DNA from: Thermoanaerobacterium xylanolyticum LX-11
GTDB taxonomy: Bacteria > Bacillota > Thermoanaerobacteria > Thermoanaerobacterales > Thermoanaerobacteraceae
Reading direction: 5' to 3'
Assembly (NCBI RefSeq): GCF_000189775.2
Contig: NC_015555.1
Span: 2,119,001 to 2,183,000 of the forward strand
DNA length: 64,000 bases
Position numbers and translations under genes: made by a program. Of this stretch, positions 17,202 through 26,350 are shown in pieces. Position 1 is the stretch's first letter. Each line of letters starts with the position of its first letter. The notes beneath the pieces were generated by a model, which saw only the letters and a list, made by a program, of their open reading frames with translations, did no database searches and was not told the origin of the DNA.

Positions 17202-18767
17202 TTATTGAATTTCATTGTCAATATTTAACTTCGTAAAAGGCTCTGTCAAAGCACCTTCCACTACTACATTTTTCAACCTAAGATTTTTAATGTTGTTAAG
17301 GTAAAATCCATTTCTGCACATTTCTTCTACAAAGCTAAGCATCTCAGGATAATCAGGCTTAGCATTTAAGTCAAAGCTTACATAGATATTCTCCATATCA
17401 ACTCTCTCAATTTTTCTCTCAGGAAGCCCATACATGTATCCTGCCGCAACCTGAGTATCAATGCATGTTATGTCTTTTAGATAAATATTGCCGACATACG
17501 GCGTCCTGTCATCTACAGGAAGCTTTTCCTTGCTCCACACGTATTCAGTCTTGCCATCAGCATCGCAAAAATAAAAGCTATTTATTGTAAAAGGCGTCAA
17601 AACTCCTTCCATTCTAATATTGGAAGCGTGTATCTCATCGATGACTCCAGTCTTACCTCTGCCTCTTCTGGTCTTTATGCGTATGCCACGGTCAGTCTTT
17701 CTAAATATACAATTCTCTACATGGACATTTTTTACACCGCCTGACATCTCGCTTCCTATTACGACAGCACCGTGACCGTATTCCATAAGACAGTTTCTTA
17801 TGATAAGATTTTCCGATGGCATAGGAAGCTTTTGGCTTACAGACAACTTTCCTGATTTTATGGCAATGCAGTCATCACCAACGGAAAATCTGGTGCCTAC
17901 AATGAGAACATCTTTACATGACTCAGGATCGAGACCATCAGTATTTGGTGCATCTTTCGGATTTTCGATGTTCAAATTCACAAATTTAAGGTTTTGTGAC
18001 ATCAAAGGATGTATCGTCCACGACGGCGAATTCTTTATTGTGATGCCTTCTATCAATACGTTTTTGCACTTATTTAAATAAACTGTTCTCGGTCTCCATG
18101 CGATTCTTTTAACTTTCGCGTCCTGCCACCATGTATCAAAACTGGAATTGCCGTCTATAATACCATCGCCTATGATATTCACATTTTCCACAGAAATGCC
18201 AGTTATGAGGCTTGCAAACATATTATTTGTTTCGCCTTCCCAAGATCCCAAATAGCCATTTTTAAATTCTTGGCTATCTATCTCTCCAGGAAGGATAGGG
18301 TACATCTCCCTCCCTTTTGCTCCTAATAACACAGCACCTTTACCTAATTCTATAGTTATATTGCTTTTTAAAAAAATCGGGTATGTCAAGTAAACACCTT
18401 CAGGAAAATACACCCTTCCTCCATCAGGACACGCCATTATGGCTGCTTGTATAGAAAAAGTATCAAGACGCTTTCCGTCACCAACAGCACCAAAGTCCTT
18501 TACATTAATATACGCTGTCTCTGGTTTTGTCTGTTGGAATACAGTTAATCTTTCTCCTGTTTCTTCATTCTTTAGTGTAATTTCATACTGTCCGCTCGGC
18601 TGTAAATTTTTTACCGTCCACACACTCCTATCGACATCGCCCATATAATCTGAATTAACGTACAACTGATACTTTTTCTCTAAATAATAAGGCTTTGAAC
18701 TTTTCAATTCAAACGTAATTGTGGTAGATGTAGTTGATATTACTTTTAATTCTTCCAATCGAATCAC
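17202..18767 (-). CDS. Intracellular exo-polygalacturonase-like glycoside hydrolase, GH28
   Basis: 521 residues, no signal peptide, so it acts on imported oligogalacturonides in the cytoplasm. An N-terminal fibronectin-III-like region (about residues 1-80) precedes a right-handed beta-helix. GH28 signatures are all present: NTDG (275-278), the catalytic Asp pair in GDDC (298-299), GHG (331-333) and RIK (363-365). The start is a GTG with only a weak purine-rich leader, 15 bases after the permease gene, so translation may depend on coupling. The architecture resembles PelB-type exo-acting enzymes that release galacturonate from oligomer ends. Confidence 0.9.
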   Translation of the reverse strand: MIRLEELKVISTTSTTITFELKSSKPYYLEKKYQLYVNSDYMGDVDRSVWTVKNLQPSGQYEITLKNEETGERLTVFQQTKPETAYINVKDFGAVGDGKRLDTFSIQAAIMACPDGGRVYFPEGVYLTYPIFLKSNITIELGKGAVLLGAKGREMYPILPGEIDSQEFKNGYLGSWEGETNNMFASLITGISVENVNIIGDGIIDGNSSFDTWWQDAKVKRIAWRPRTVYLNKCKNVLIEGITIKNSPSWTIHPLMSQNLKFVNLNIENPKDAPNTDGLDPESCKDVLIVGTRFSVGDDCIAIKSGKLSVSQKLPMPSENLIIRNCLMEYGHGAVVIGSEMSGGVKNVHVENCIFRKTDRGIRIKTRRGRGKTGVIDEIHASNIRMEGVLTPFTINSFYFCDADGKTEYVWSKEKLPVDDRTPYVGNIYLKDITCIDTQVAAGYMYGLPERKIERVDMENIYVSFDLNAKPDYPEMLSFVEEMCRNGFYLNNIKNLRLKNVVVEGALTEPFTKLNIDNEIQ

Positions 18768-18782
18768 TCTTTCTTTAAAGAA

Positions 18783-19691
18783 TCATCCTTTTAATCCGCT
18801 TGTAGATATACCTTCAACAAAGTACTTTTGAGCCGAGAAAAATACTACGATTGAAGGTATAAGAGCTATAACCGACATTGCGATTATCTTGTTCCATTCA
18901 AAGTTGCCAGACGTAGCATCCATAGCCATCTTCAAAGCTATTGAAACAGGATACTTGCTGACAGTTGAAATGTAGATAAGAGGACCCATAAAGTCATTCA
19001 TAGACCACATAAATTGAAATATCGTTACAGACACAATTGCTGGCGTAATCACAGGCAGCAATATCCTCGTCAGTATCGTAAATGAATTACATCCGTCTAT
19101 CTTTGCAGCTTCATCAAGCTCCTTTGGTATGCCCCTCATAAACTGTATAATCATGAACACGAAAAACGCTTCTGCTGCAAATATATCATTTGCATACAGA
19201 GGAATAAATGTATCCAGCAGATGCAGTTGCTTCCAAAACAAATAAAGCGGTATCCTTAAAACGATCTGTGGCAAAAACATCGTCGAAATCAGTATTGCGA
19301 ATAAAGGCTTTTTAAATGGAAAATCAAACCTCGAAAAACCATATGCTGTCAATACAGATGAAATTACTGTAAACACCACTTTAGGAATGACGTACTTAAA
19401 AGTATTCAAGTAATACGTTGCAAATGTGTACTGAGTACCTGTTATCCAACCTTTTACATACGGTGTAAAGTCGATCCTTTTTGGTATGAAGCTTATTGAT
19501 GAAAATATCTCGCTGTTTGTCTTAAATGACGCTCCTACAAGCCAGACAATTGGATACAGCATTATAATAGCGCCAATTGTCAGTATTGCATATCTCACAG
19601 CTAAGTTGACTTTTCTTCTAAACTCTCTTTTCCTATACCCTTTATCCATCTTAAGGTTTATATTATTGAATGCTGTCTCGTTGTTCATCAT
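18783..19691 (-). CDS. Carbohydrate ABC transporter permease, MalG type (CUT1)
   Basis: 302 residues with six predicted membrane segments after a basic N-terminal tail, and the EAA loop DEAAKIDGCNSFTILTRILLP that docks the ATPase. Its start overlaps the stop of the partner permease by four bases (ATGA), a sign of translational coupling. With the neighbouring binding protein it should import oligogalacturonides or related pectin fragments, since GH28 follows directly. No ATP-binding gene is nearby; a shared MsmX-type ATPase elsewhere is expected. Confidence 0.92.
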   Translation of the reverse strand: MMNNETAFNNINLKMDKGYRKREFRRKVNLAVRYAILTIGAIIMLYPIVWLVGASFKTNSEIFSSISFIPKRIDFTPYVKGWITGTQYTFATYYLNTFKYVIPKVVFTVISSVLTAYGFSRFDFPFKKPLFAILISTMFLPQIVLRIPLYLFWKQLHLLDTFIPLYANDIFAAEAFFVFMIIQFMRGIPKELDEAAKIDGCNSFTILTRILLPVITPAIVSVTIFQFMWSMNDFMGPLIYISTVSKYPVSIALKMAMDATSGNFEWNKIIAMSVIALIPSIVVFFSAQKYFVEGISTSGLKG

Positions 19692-20569
19692 GACTCGCCT
19701 CCTCCTTCATCTGAATAAAACACCCAGTACTTTGACGATGAGAATACAAACATTGTAAATATCATTATTATTATGAAGAGGAACCATGATATAGCGCTGC
19801 CATATCCCATATTGAAGAACTTAAATGAATTGTCGTAAATCATCATTGGCAAAAGATACGTCTTATAGAGAGGACCACCTTGCGTTATCATGTAAGGTCC
19901 ATTGAATTCTTGGAAAGCTTGTATAAGCTGCATTACCAAGTTGAAAAATATTATAGGTGTCAAAAGCGGGATGGTGACTTTAAAGAATGTCTTGATCTTA
20001 CCTGCACCATCAACTGCTGCTGCCTCATAAAGCTCTTGTGGTATATCCTTCAAACCTGCCAAGAAAATAACCATGGTAGAACCAAACTCCCATACTCTTA
20101 AAGCACTTATGGTAAATATCGCTCCTAAACCTGTCGAAAACCAACCTACCGGCTTTATACCAAATACCCCCAAAACCTGATTTACAAGCCCTGTATTTGC
20201 AAATACAAACTTCCACAAAACAGCTATAGCAATATTTCCTCCGAGAATCGATGGGACATAATACGCTGTACGGTAAAAATTTATTCCTTTTAGCTTGTAA
20301 TTCAAGATAAAAGCTATAAAAAGCGAGAATATAAGCTTTAATGGCACTGTAATTACAACATACTCCAACGTTGCAGTAAATGACGTCCAGAATGTGCTAT
20401 CATGAAACATATTGACGTAATTTTGAATACCAATAAATTGCGGTGCATTAATAATATTGTAATTTGTGAAACTTAATATTAAAGATGTCACAAACGGATA
20501 TATGGTAAATATCACAAGACCGATAAGCCACGGCAGTATATATAAAAGCCCTATGCGCCTGTTTTCCAT
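19688..20569 (-). CDS. Carbohydrate ABC transporter permease, MalF type (CUT1)
   Basis: 293 residues from the ATG at 20567-20569, which has AGGAGG upstream; the longer open frame is rejected. Six membrane segments and the EAA loop YEAAAVDGAGKIKTFFKVTIP mark the ABC permease. It lies between the lipoprotein gene and the second permease, forming a standard CUT1 trio. The substrate is inferred to be oligogalacturonide from the flanking GH105 and GH28 genes. Confidence 0.92.
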   Translation of the reverse strand: MENRRIGLLYILPWLIGLVIFTIYPFVTSLILSFTNYNIINAPQFIGIQNYVNMFHDSTFWTSFTATLEYVVITVPLKLIFSLFIAFILNYKLKGINFYRTAYYVPSILGGNIAIAVLWKFVFANTGLVNQVLGVFGIKPVGWFSTGLGAIFTISALRVWEFGSTMVIFLAGLKDIPQELYEAAAVDGAGKIKTFFKVTIPLLTPIIFFNLVMQLIQAFQEFNGPYMITQGGPLYKTYLLPMMIYDNSFKFFNMGYGSAISWFLFIIIMIFTMFVFSSSKYWVFYSDEGGGES

Positions 20570-20614
20570 CAAAACCCTCCTATCAATACAAAGTGGATGC
20601 AATTAATTAAATGC

Positions 20615-20646
20615 GTGGAACTACAGTTTTCTCTCTGTAGTTCCAC
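20615..20646 (-). other. Intercistronic hairpin between binding-protein and permease genes
   Basis: Perfect 12-base inverted repeat GTGGAACTACAG (20615-20626) / CTGTAGTTCCAC (20635-20646) with an 8-base loop and no T-run behind it. It sits about 18 bases after the binding-protein stop. Such stems commonly protect the upstream message and raise binding-protein output relative to the permeases. Confidence 0.8.
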
Positions 20647-20663
20647 AAATTGACCACAGTGTT

Positions 20664-22007
20664 TTATTTTGTTATTTGACTTAGCACATTCTGAAGATTT
20701 GTATACATCTCTTTTGCGGCTTGATCAACCGTTTCTTGGTTGTATGAAATCTTGTCTATAGTCTGATCATATACTTGTTGAAGCTTTGGATCCTCCAAAT
20801 ACGGGCTTAATGGCAAACCTGGATTTGACTCCAATATCTGCAAACCTTCATACTCTAATCCTGATATTTTTCCGTCCTTTTTAAGTGTATCTACAGCGGA
20901 TTTACTTACAGGTATTCCTCTGCTGGTACCCATTGCTTCTACGCCTTGTGGATCATTCAAGATGAAATTCAAGAATGTAGCTGCTTCTTTTGGATATTTG
21001 CAGTCTTTATTGATGGCAAAAAGCATTGATGGCTTTAATATAGCCGCTGATGTCTTAGCATCAGAATTCATAGGAAGTCCTGCTGTCACAAGTTCCATGT
21101 TGTTTTGCTTTATTGGAGTTGCTTCTTTTGATATTGCACTTGTCCATTCAAACAAGCCTGCAAATTTGCCATTTAAGAAGCTTGGAAGCTGTGCTATTGG
21201 TGCAAGCCCATTGCCGCCTTCTGCAGCTATTGACTGAATTGGAGTAGTAACTTTTTTGTCTAATAAAGTCTTGTAGAACGATAATGCTGTCTTTATATCG
21301 TCTTGAGTGAAATTAAGCTTGCCATCTGTTGTGAGGAATGGTTTTCCTGTCTCCTGCTCTGCGTAAGTCATAGATAAAAGCCAAGAATCATAAGAACCTG
21401 TTACGATTGGGTAACTGCCTTTCGGGAACTTTGAAGCATCATTAATAAGGTCATCCCATGTTTTAGGTATCGTTGCACCGTATTTGTCGTACATCGTCTT
21501 ATTTACGTACAGCACTCTTCCAGTCATAGCTACTGGTATGCCATTCAGTTTACCGTTAACAGTTCCTGTAGCCAAAATATCTTTAGAATAATTGTCTAAT
21601 CCCAGTTCGCTTGACAGCTTGTTCAAATCGTAAAAACCATTACCGTCTTTAGAGAATAGTGGCAACCAGTTCCAGTTTATCTGCATTATGTCTGCAGCAG
21701 TGCCACCTGCCATTTGTGTTGTCTGTTTGTCAAGGTATCCATCCCAACCAGCATATTCTGCTTGTATCTTTATATTTGGGTATTTCTGCTCAAAGAGCTT
21801 TATAGCATTTAATGTTGCCTGATGCCTTGTGTCATCGCCCCACCATGAAAATCTCAGCGTTACTTGTTTTGCTGGCTGACTTTCGGATGTCTTTGTACTG
21901 CTATTTGTATTTTTCTGGCTCGTTGAATTGTTTGATGAGCCACATCCTGTAAGTAATGTGGAAATACCTAGAGCTGCCGCAAGTGCTAATGCTACTAGTT
22001 TTTTCAT
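20664..22007 (-). CDS. ABC transporter sugar-binding lipoprotein
   Basis: 447 residues. A lipoprotein signal with lipobox LLTGC (Cys about residue 22) is followed by a Ser/Asn/Thr-rich linker, then an extracytoplasmic solute-binding domain of the family-1 type (RFSWWGDDTRHQATLNAI near its start). It captures the sugar outside the membrane and delivers it to the two downstream permeases. Start ATG follows AAGGAGG. The likely ligand is an oligogalacturonide, from context. Confidence 0.93.
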   Translation of the reverse strand: MKKLVALALAAALGISTLLTGCGSSNNSTSQKNTNSSTKTSESQPAKQVTLRFSWWGDDTRHQATLNAIKLFEQKYPNIKIQAEYAGWDGYLDKQTTQMAGGTAADIMQINWNWLPLFSKDGNGFYDLNKLSSELGLDNYSKDILATGTVNGKLNGIPVAMTGRVLYVNKTMYDKYGATIPKTWDDLINDASKFPKGSYPIVTGSYDSWLLSMTYAEQETGKPFLTTDGKLNFTQDDIKTALSFYKTLLDKKVTTPIQSIAAEGGNGLAPIAQLPSFLNGKFAGLFEWTSAISKEATPIKQNNMELVTAGLPMNSDAKTSAAILKPSMLFAINKDCKYPKEAATFLNFILNDPQGVEAMGTSRGIPVSKSAVDTLKKDGKISGLEYEGLQILESNPGLPLSPYLEDPKLQQVYDQTIDKISYNQETVDQAAKEMYTNLQNVLSQITK

Positions 22008-22096
22008 AGATGATCCTCCTTAAAAATTTTTTTATTTTTGCATGTACAAAGATGTTGAATTTGACCTCCCTTTATCACCCCTTTCAAATGCATAAT

Positions 22097-23245
22097 TTAT
22101 TGTATTTTAATTATTTCACTGTATGCCATCATTAATGCTCCTACGCCTTTAGGATCGTCATAAACAACCTTTTCTGATATATAGTAGTCGTAACTTCCAT
22201 CTCTGTATGGAGTATTGCCTAATCCCGCAACAGAACATATACCTCCAAGCATCAATTTCCCTTCATCTTCTACAAGGTATTTATTGACTGTACCTTCAAA
22301 TGCCTTTACCCCATGCTCTTTATATTTTTGTGGCAAAAGATTTAATCTTACACCTTTAAGTATGCTGTATGAAATCATCAGCGTGGCAGATGTCTCCTGA
22401 TAATTTCCTCTCTCATTTTTCTTATCTAAAACTTGGTACCACATGCCTTTTTCTTCATCTTGGTAAATTAAAAGTCCATCTATTGCTTCATTAAATATCT
22501 TAATAAGGGCATCTTTTTCAGGCTTCATTCTCTCGTCCATCTCTTCCAGCACATCAACAAGGGCCATGACAAACCAGCCTTCAGCTCTTCCCCAAAAATT
22601 CGGGGATACACCAGTTTTTTTATCTGCCCAGGCTTCTTTTCTGCTTTCGTCGTACCCATGGTAGTAAAGCTTTTTTTGGGTGTCATACATATGCTTTCTC
22701 ACATTAACAAACTGATTCACAATATCAGATAAGTCATTAATGTTGCCAAAATTTTTGATGTATTTAATGTAGAAAGGCATCACCATATACAATCCATCGA
22801 GCCATACTTGATATGGATATATATCTTTGTGCCAGAAATTTCCTTCGTTTGTCCTTGGTTGTGTCTTAACTTGAGTAAAAATCGTCTCTATGGCTTTCTT
22901 GTACTTATCATCACCTGTCATTTTATAAACATCAAATAGCACTTTGCCCGAATTTATATCGTCTAAATGATGATTTTCCATGTTGTAGCCTTTTATCTCT
23001 CCGTCTTTTTCTATAAATTCATCGAGGTATTTCAATACAAATGCTTTATACTTTTCATCATCTGTTGCACTGTACAGATCAAGTGCGCCTTTTAGTACAC
23101 ATCCATCTTCGTAATTCCATGATGGCTTGTAGCTTTTGTAATCTTTAATGTAGCCATCTATAAATTTCTCAACTTTGTTCAAAGCTTTCAATCCTCCAAA
23201 TGATTTTTCAATTTCCAGCGACAATTTTCGATTAAAGCTTTTCAT
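22097..23245 (-). CDS. Unsaturated rhamnogalacturonyl/glucuronyl hydrolase, GH105
   Basis: 382 residues, no signal peptide. An alpha6/alpha6 barrel of the YteR/YesR type with the aromatic-rich segment YPYQVWLDGLYMVMPF holding the likely catalytic Asp, plus WGRAEGWFVMALVDVLE and a late DGSYDYYISE. It removes the terminal 4,5-unsaturated uronic acid from lyase products; the released sugar spontaneously opens to the KduI substrate. The start has no clear Shine-Dalgarno sequence, and an operator-like site lies just 12 bases upstream, so the transcript leader is short. Confidence 0.9.
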   Translation of the reverse strand: MKSFNRKLSLEIEKSFGGLKALNKVEKFIDGYIKDYKSYKPSWNYEDGCVLKGALDLYSATDDEKYKAFVLKYLDEFIEKDGEIKGYNMENHHLDDINSGKVLFDVYKMTGDDKYKKAIETIFTQVKTQPRTNEGNFWHKDIYPYQVWLDGLYMVMPFYIKYIKNFGNINDLSDIVNQFVNVRKHMYDTQKKLYYHGYDESRKEAWADKKTGVSPNFWGRAEGWFVMALVDVLEEMDERMKPEKDALIKIFNEAIDGLLIYQDEEKGMWYQVLDKKNERGNYQETSATLMISYSILKGVRLNLLPQKYKEHGVKAFEGTVNKYLVEDEGKLMLGGICSVAGLGNTPYRDGSYDYYISEKVVYDDPKGVGALMMAYSEIIKIQ

Positions 23246-23256
23246 TTAAACTGTTT

Positions 23257-23270
23257 TGCACACGTTAACT
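23257..23270 (-). promoter_or_regulatory. Operator-like site upstream of GH105
   Basis: On the minus strand AGTTAACGTGTGCA, in the 40-base gap between the lacI-type gene and GH105. It shares GTTAACGTG with the uxaC site and the GTGC half with the uxaB site. No convincing -35/-10 pair was found; any promoter would lie in the 3' end of the regulator gene. Confidence 0.62.
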
Positions 23271-23285
23271 GGATTTATGCAAAAA

Positions 23286-24287
23286 TTATTTTATTGCCAT
23301 TACAGAATCTCTTATCTTTAACTTTGTAGGTACGTATATCTTTTCTCCGCTGTTTTCGTCATTTTCAATCATGTTCATCAATATTTCTGCACCTTTTTGG
23401 CTGACATCTTTTATAGGCTTTCTCACTGTTGTAAGAGCAGGTATTATATACCTGCAAAATTCACTGTCATCAAAGCCCACTACTGAAATGTCATCAGGAA
23501 CTTTAAGACCTTTTTCATATATAGCCTTTATAGCACCTACCGCCATGTCATCATTTGAACAAAATACGGCTGTAGGTTTTTTCTTTAGCTTCAAAAGCTT
23601 GTTCATGGCACTGTAGCCACTTTCTATGTCGTACTCCCCGCTTACGATGTAATCATTGTTTATCAAAATCTTGCTTTCAATAAGTGCCTTCAAAAATCCG
23701 TCTTTTCTATCCACAGTCGATTTGAAGCCTTCTTTACCTTCAATTATGGCTATATCCCTATGTCCATTTTCAATCAGGTACTTCACTGCATTGTAAGCTC
23801 CCGTCTTTTCTTCACTTAGTATATTTACGACAGATTTTTCATTGACTTCCCTATTTAAAACAACCAGAGGTATACCTTTTCTCATGACGTAGTACATAAA
23901 TTCATTATCGCTTTCGCTTTGGCTTGTAAGTACGATTCCGTCAAAACGGTTTTTCTCGATAGACGAGTAGTCCTTGTACTCGTCTATCCCTCTTATGATG
24001 AGATTGTAATTTTTTTTGATTGCACTGTTTACACCCCTTACAGTCTCATAGAAGAAACTGGGAGATGTTCCTTTGAAGATTGTAGAAAAGAACAAACCGA
24101 TATTATATGATTTATTGAGAACAAGACTTTTAGCGTTGTAATTAGGCACGTAATTAAGCTTTTTTGCGATTTCTTTTATCTTCTCTTTCGTCTCCTCTTT
24201 TATCTGCGGACTGTCGTTTAAAGCTCTGGAAACTGTAGTATGTGATACATTTGCAAGTTTTGCTATATCCTTTATTGTAACGCTCAT
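23286..24287 (-). CDS. LacI-family transcriptional regulator of the pectin locus
   Basis: 333 residues from the ATG at 24285-24287, preceded by GGAAGGTG; an ATG six codons earlier overlaps that site and is rejected. The N-terminal HTH (VTIKDIAKLANVSHTTVSRA) is followed by the LacI effector domain (SNDDMAVGAIKAI, ISVVGFDDSEF). It sits between uxaC and GH105, whose promoter regions both carry GTTAACGTG sites, so it is the best candidate to bind them. Distinct from, but the same family as, the regulator at 1680-2669. Confidence 0.93.
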   Translation of the reverse strand: MSVTIKDIAKLANVSHTTVSRALNDSPQIKEETKEKIKEIAKKLNYVPNYNAKSLVLNKSYNIGLFFSTIFKGTSPSFFYETVRGVNSAIKKNYNLIIRGIDEYKDYSSIEKNRFDGIVLTSQSESDNEFMYYVMRKGIPLVVLNREVNEKSVVNILSEEKTGAYNAVKYLIENGHRDIAIIEGKEGFKSTVDRKDGFLKALIESKILINNDYIVSGEYDIESGYSAMNKLLKLKKKPTAVFCSNDDMAVGAIKAIYEKGLKVPDDISVVGFDDSEFCRYIIPALTTVRKPIKDVSQKGAEILMNMIENDENSGEKIYVPTKLKIRDSVMAIK

Positions 24288-24318
24288 CTCAAACACCTTC
24301 CACATTCATTATAGAAGA

Positions 24319-25719
24319 CTATACTCCAAAATAATTGACTGCATTATTGTAGGATATGTCCTGAACTATCTTTCCTAATAAGTCTATATCGTAAGGCACC
24401 TCGCCTCTATCTACCCATTCGCCAATCAAATTGCACAGTATCCTTCTGAAGTATTCGTGCCTTGGATATGACAAGAAACTTCTTGAATCAGTTACCATTC
24501 CAACAAATTTGCTTAAAAGCCCTACATTTGCCAGTGTCCTCATCTGCTCTCTCATTCCGTCGATGTTGTCATTAAACCACCATGCAGAGCCAAATTGCAT
24601 TTTCCCCGGAATCCCTTCACCTTGGAAACACCCCATAATTGTAGCTAAAACATAGTTATCTTTGGGGTTTAGCGTGTACAATATAGTCTTCGGCAATGAG
24701 CCAGTTAAATCTAATGAGTCTAAAAGCTTCGCTACTTTTTGTGCTATATCTACATCATTTATTGCATCATATCCAGTATCAGGCCCCAGCTTTCTAAACA
24801 TCCTGGTATTTGTGTTTCTTAAAGCTGCAATGTGAAGCTGCATAGCCCATCCGAATTCTTTATATTTTCTTGCTAAAAACTGAAGAACACTTGTCTTGTA
24901 TTGGTCAATTTCAAATTTGGAAAGTTCTTCGCCTTCTAAGGCTTTCTTAAATATTTCATTCACTTTGCTTTTTGTGCTTTCTTCATAAGCCACAAAGTCA
25001 AGTGCATGATCTGATAACCTGCAGCCTAAGCTGTCAAAGTACTCTATTCTTGAATTTAAGGCATCTAAGTAATCTTCGTAATCTTCAATAGTCTTCCCAC
25101 TTACTTCTCCAAGCTTTTTGACCCAATCTCTAAAATCGTCTCTTTCAATATTTATACCTTTGTCAGGTCTAAATGCAGGCAAAACCTTTACACCAAAGCT
25201 TTCATCATCCATCAAAAGCTTGTGATACTCAAGGCTATCTGTCGGATCGTCTGTTGTGCACAGTATCTTTACGTTTGACTTCTTAATGATGTTTCTGACA
25301 CTGAATTCGCTACTCTCCAATACTGAATTGACTTTTTCCCATATCATTGGAGCTGTTTTCTCATTTAGAAGCTCATTAACACCAAAGTACCTTTGAAGCT
25401 CCAAATGTGTCCAATGAAAAACAGGATTGCCGATAGCCATAGGCATAGTCTTTGCAAACTCTAAAAATTTGCTGTAATCATCAGCATCACCTGTAATGTA
25501 CTTTTCATCGACACCATTGCTTCTCATAAGTCTCCATTTATAGTGATCTCCATATAGCCAAACTTCCGTGATGTTTTTAAATTTCTTGTCTTCGTAAATA
25601 TCTTTAGGGTTCAAATGACAGTGAAAATCAAATATAGGCATCTTTGATGCATAGTCGTGAAATAGTTTAACAGCAACTTCGTTGTTTAACAGAAAATCGT
25701 CATCCATAAAATTCTTCAT
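24319..25719 (-). CDS. uxaC: Uronate isomerase (glucuronate/galacturonate isomerase) UxaC
   Basis: 466 residues, the usual family length. Isomerises D-galacturonate to D-tagaturonate and D-glucuronate to D-fructuronate. The amidohydrolase-like metal motif FDFHCHLNP (about residues 31-39), CTTDDPTDS and the late GMVTDSRSFLSYPRHEYFRR are characteristic. It is the first gene after a near-consensus promoter with an operator immediately downstream, and heads the long minus-strand pectin cluster. Confidence 0.96.
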   Translation of the reverse strand: MKNFMDDDFLLNNEVAVKLFHDYASKMPIFDFHCHLNPKDIYEDKKFKNITEVWLYGDHYKWRLMRSNGVDEKYITGDADDYSKFLEFAKTMPMAIGNPVFHWTHLELQRYFGVNELLNEKTAPMIWEKVNSVLESSEFSVRNIIKKSNVKILCTTDDPTDSLEYHKLLMDDESFGVKVLPAFRPDKGINIERDDFRDWVKKLGEVSGKTIEDYEDYLDALNSRIEYFDSLGCRLSDHALDFVAYEESTKSKVNEIFKKALEGEELSKFEIDQYKTSVLQFLARKYKEFGWAMQLHIAALRNTNTRMFRKLGPDTGYDAINDVDIAQKVAKLLDSLDLTGSLPKTILYTLNPKDNYVLATIMGCFQGEGIPGKMQFGSAWWFNDNIDGMREQMRTLANVGLLSKFVGMVTDSRSFLSYPRHEYFRRILCNLIGEWVDRGEVPYDIDLLGKIVQDISYNNAVNYFGV

Positions 25720-25743
25720 AAAATCAGCTCTCCCACGAAATTT

Positions 25744-25799
25744 TGTTCACGTTAACATTTATTTAATTTAATTATATTACTGCCAACGGAGATTGTCAA
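25744..25799 (-). promoter_or_regulatory. Promoter and operator of uxaC
   Basis: On the minus strand TTGACA (25794-25799), a 17-base spacer and TATAAT (25771-25776) form a consensus sigma-A promoter. Thirteen bases downstream is the 14-base near-palindrome TGTTAACGTGAACA (25744-25757), the best of four related sites. Its position suits repression by a LacI-type protein. Confidence 0.85.
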
Positions 25800-25825
25800 G
25801 TTAATGTTAAAAATTTTTTGCTTTA

Positions 25826-25852
25826 AATTACCCTGCTTTTAACAGGGTAATT
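25826..25852 (-). terminator. Terminator-like hairpin after the LysM gene
   Basis: A 10-base stem AATTACCCTG / CAGGGTAATT with a 7-base loop begins directly after the LysM stop codon on the minus strand. The following T-run is short (TTTAAAGC), so efficiency is uncertain. It separates this gene from the uxaC promoter. Confidence 0.65.
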
Positions 25853-26203
25853 TTATCCTGGCAAAGGCAAACATATCACCTGTCCTACCACAAGGTTATT
25901 TGGATCTATATACGGGTTTAATTCAATAATCTTATCGACAGTAGTTCCTACGGTTTTTGCAACTTTATAAAGCGTATCACCAGGTGCTACTTCCCAATAT
26001 ATACCTGTTGGACATTCTGTCGTTTTGCCATAAGGTATTATTGGCGGCAAACATATTACTTGTCCTACCATCAATCTATTTGGATCTATTCCAGGGTTCA
26101 CTCTTATAATGTCGTCTACAGGCCTATTGATTTTCTGAGATATGAGCCACAACGTATCCCCTGGCTCTACAGTGTAATACCTTCCCGATGGACAATATGG
26201 CAT
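25853..26203 (-). CDS. Two-LysM-domain protein
   Basis: 116 residues from the ATG at 26201-26203 (AAAGG upstream). Two LysM repeats (about residues 10-55 and 67-112) each show the pattern YTVEPGDTLW ... INPxIDPN ... VGQVICLP. Each repeat carries matched cysteines (CPSG/CPTG and ICLP). There is no signal peptide, so it may act on spore coat or cortex in the mother cell as in SafA-like proteins, or be released by lysis; the spore role is inference. LysM binds peptidoglycan or chitin-type glycans. Confidence 0.85.
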   Translation of the reverse strand: MPYCPSGRYYTVEPGDTLWLISQKINRPVDDIIRVNPGIDPNRLMVGQVICLPPIIPYGKTTECPTGIYWEVAPGDTLYKVAKTVGTTVDKIIELNPYIDPNNLVVGQVICLPLPG

Positions 26204-26285
26204 TGTAACACAACCTTTCATTTAATTTTTTACCATTATATTCACAAAAAAGCCCGTTGACATATTTTTTCAGAATACGCTGTGG

Positions 26286-26291
26286 TATAAT
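26286..26291 (+). promoter_or_regulatory. Extended -10 promoter of the PPC-domain gene
   Basis: TATAAT at 26286-26291 preceded by TGG, an extended -10 element, about 60 bases before the start codon. A TTGACA lies upstream but with a spacer too long to be the matching -35 box. Confidence 0.55.
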
Positions 26292-26350
26292 ATGTATAAG
26301 AATTGATACAATAAAAACGCTCACATAAATACAATCGAGGAGGTTTTTGT

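Noticed and set aside
22008-22096. Additional GTTAACGTG-type operator before the first sugar-binding protein gene
   Set aside because: Only a partial match (TTTGTACATGCAAAA) is present, without the central CG step, so it was not counted with the four sites.
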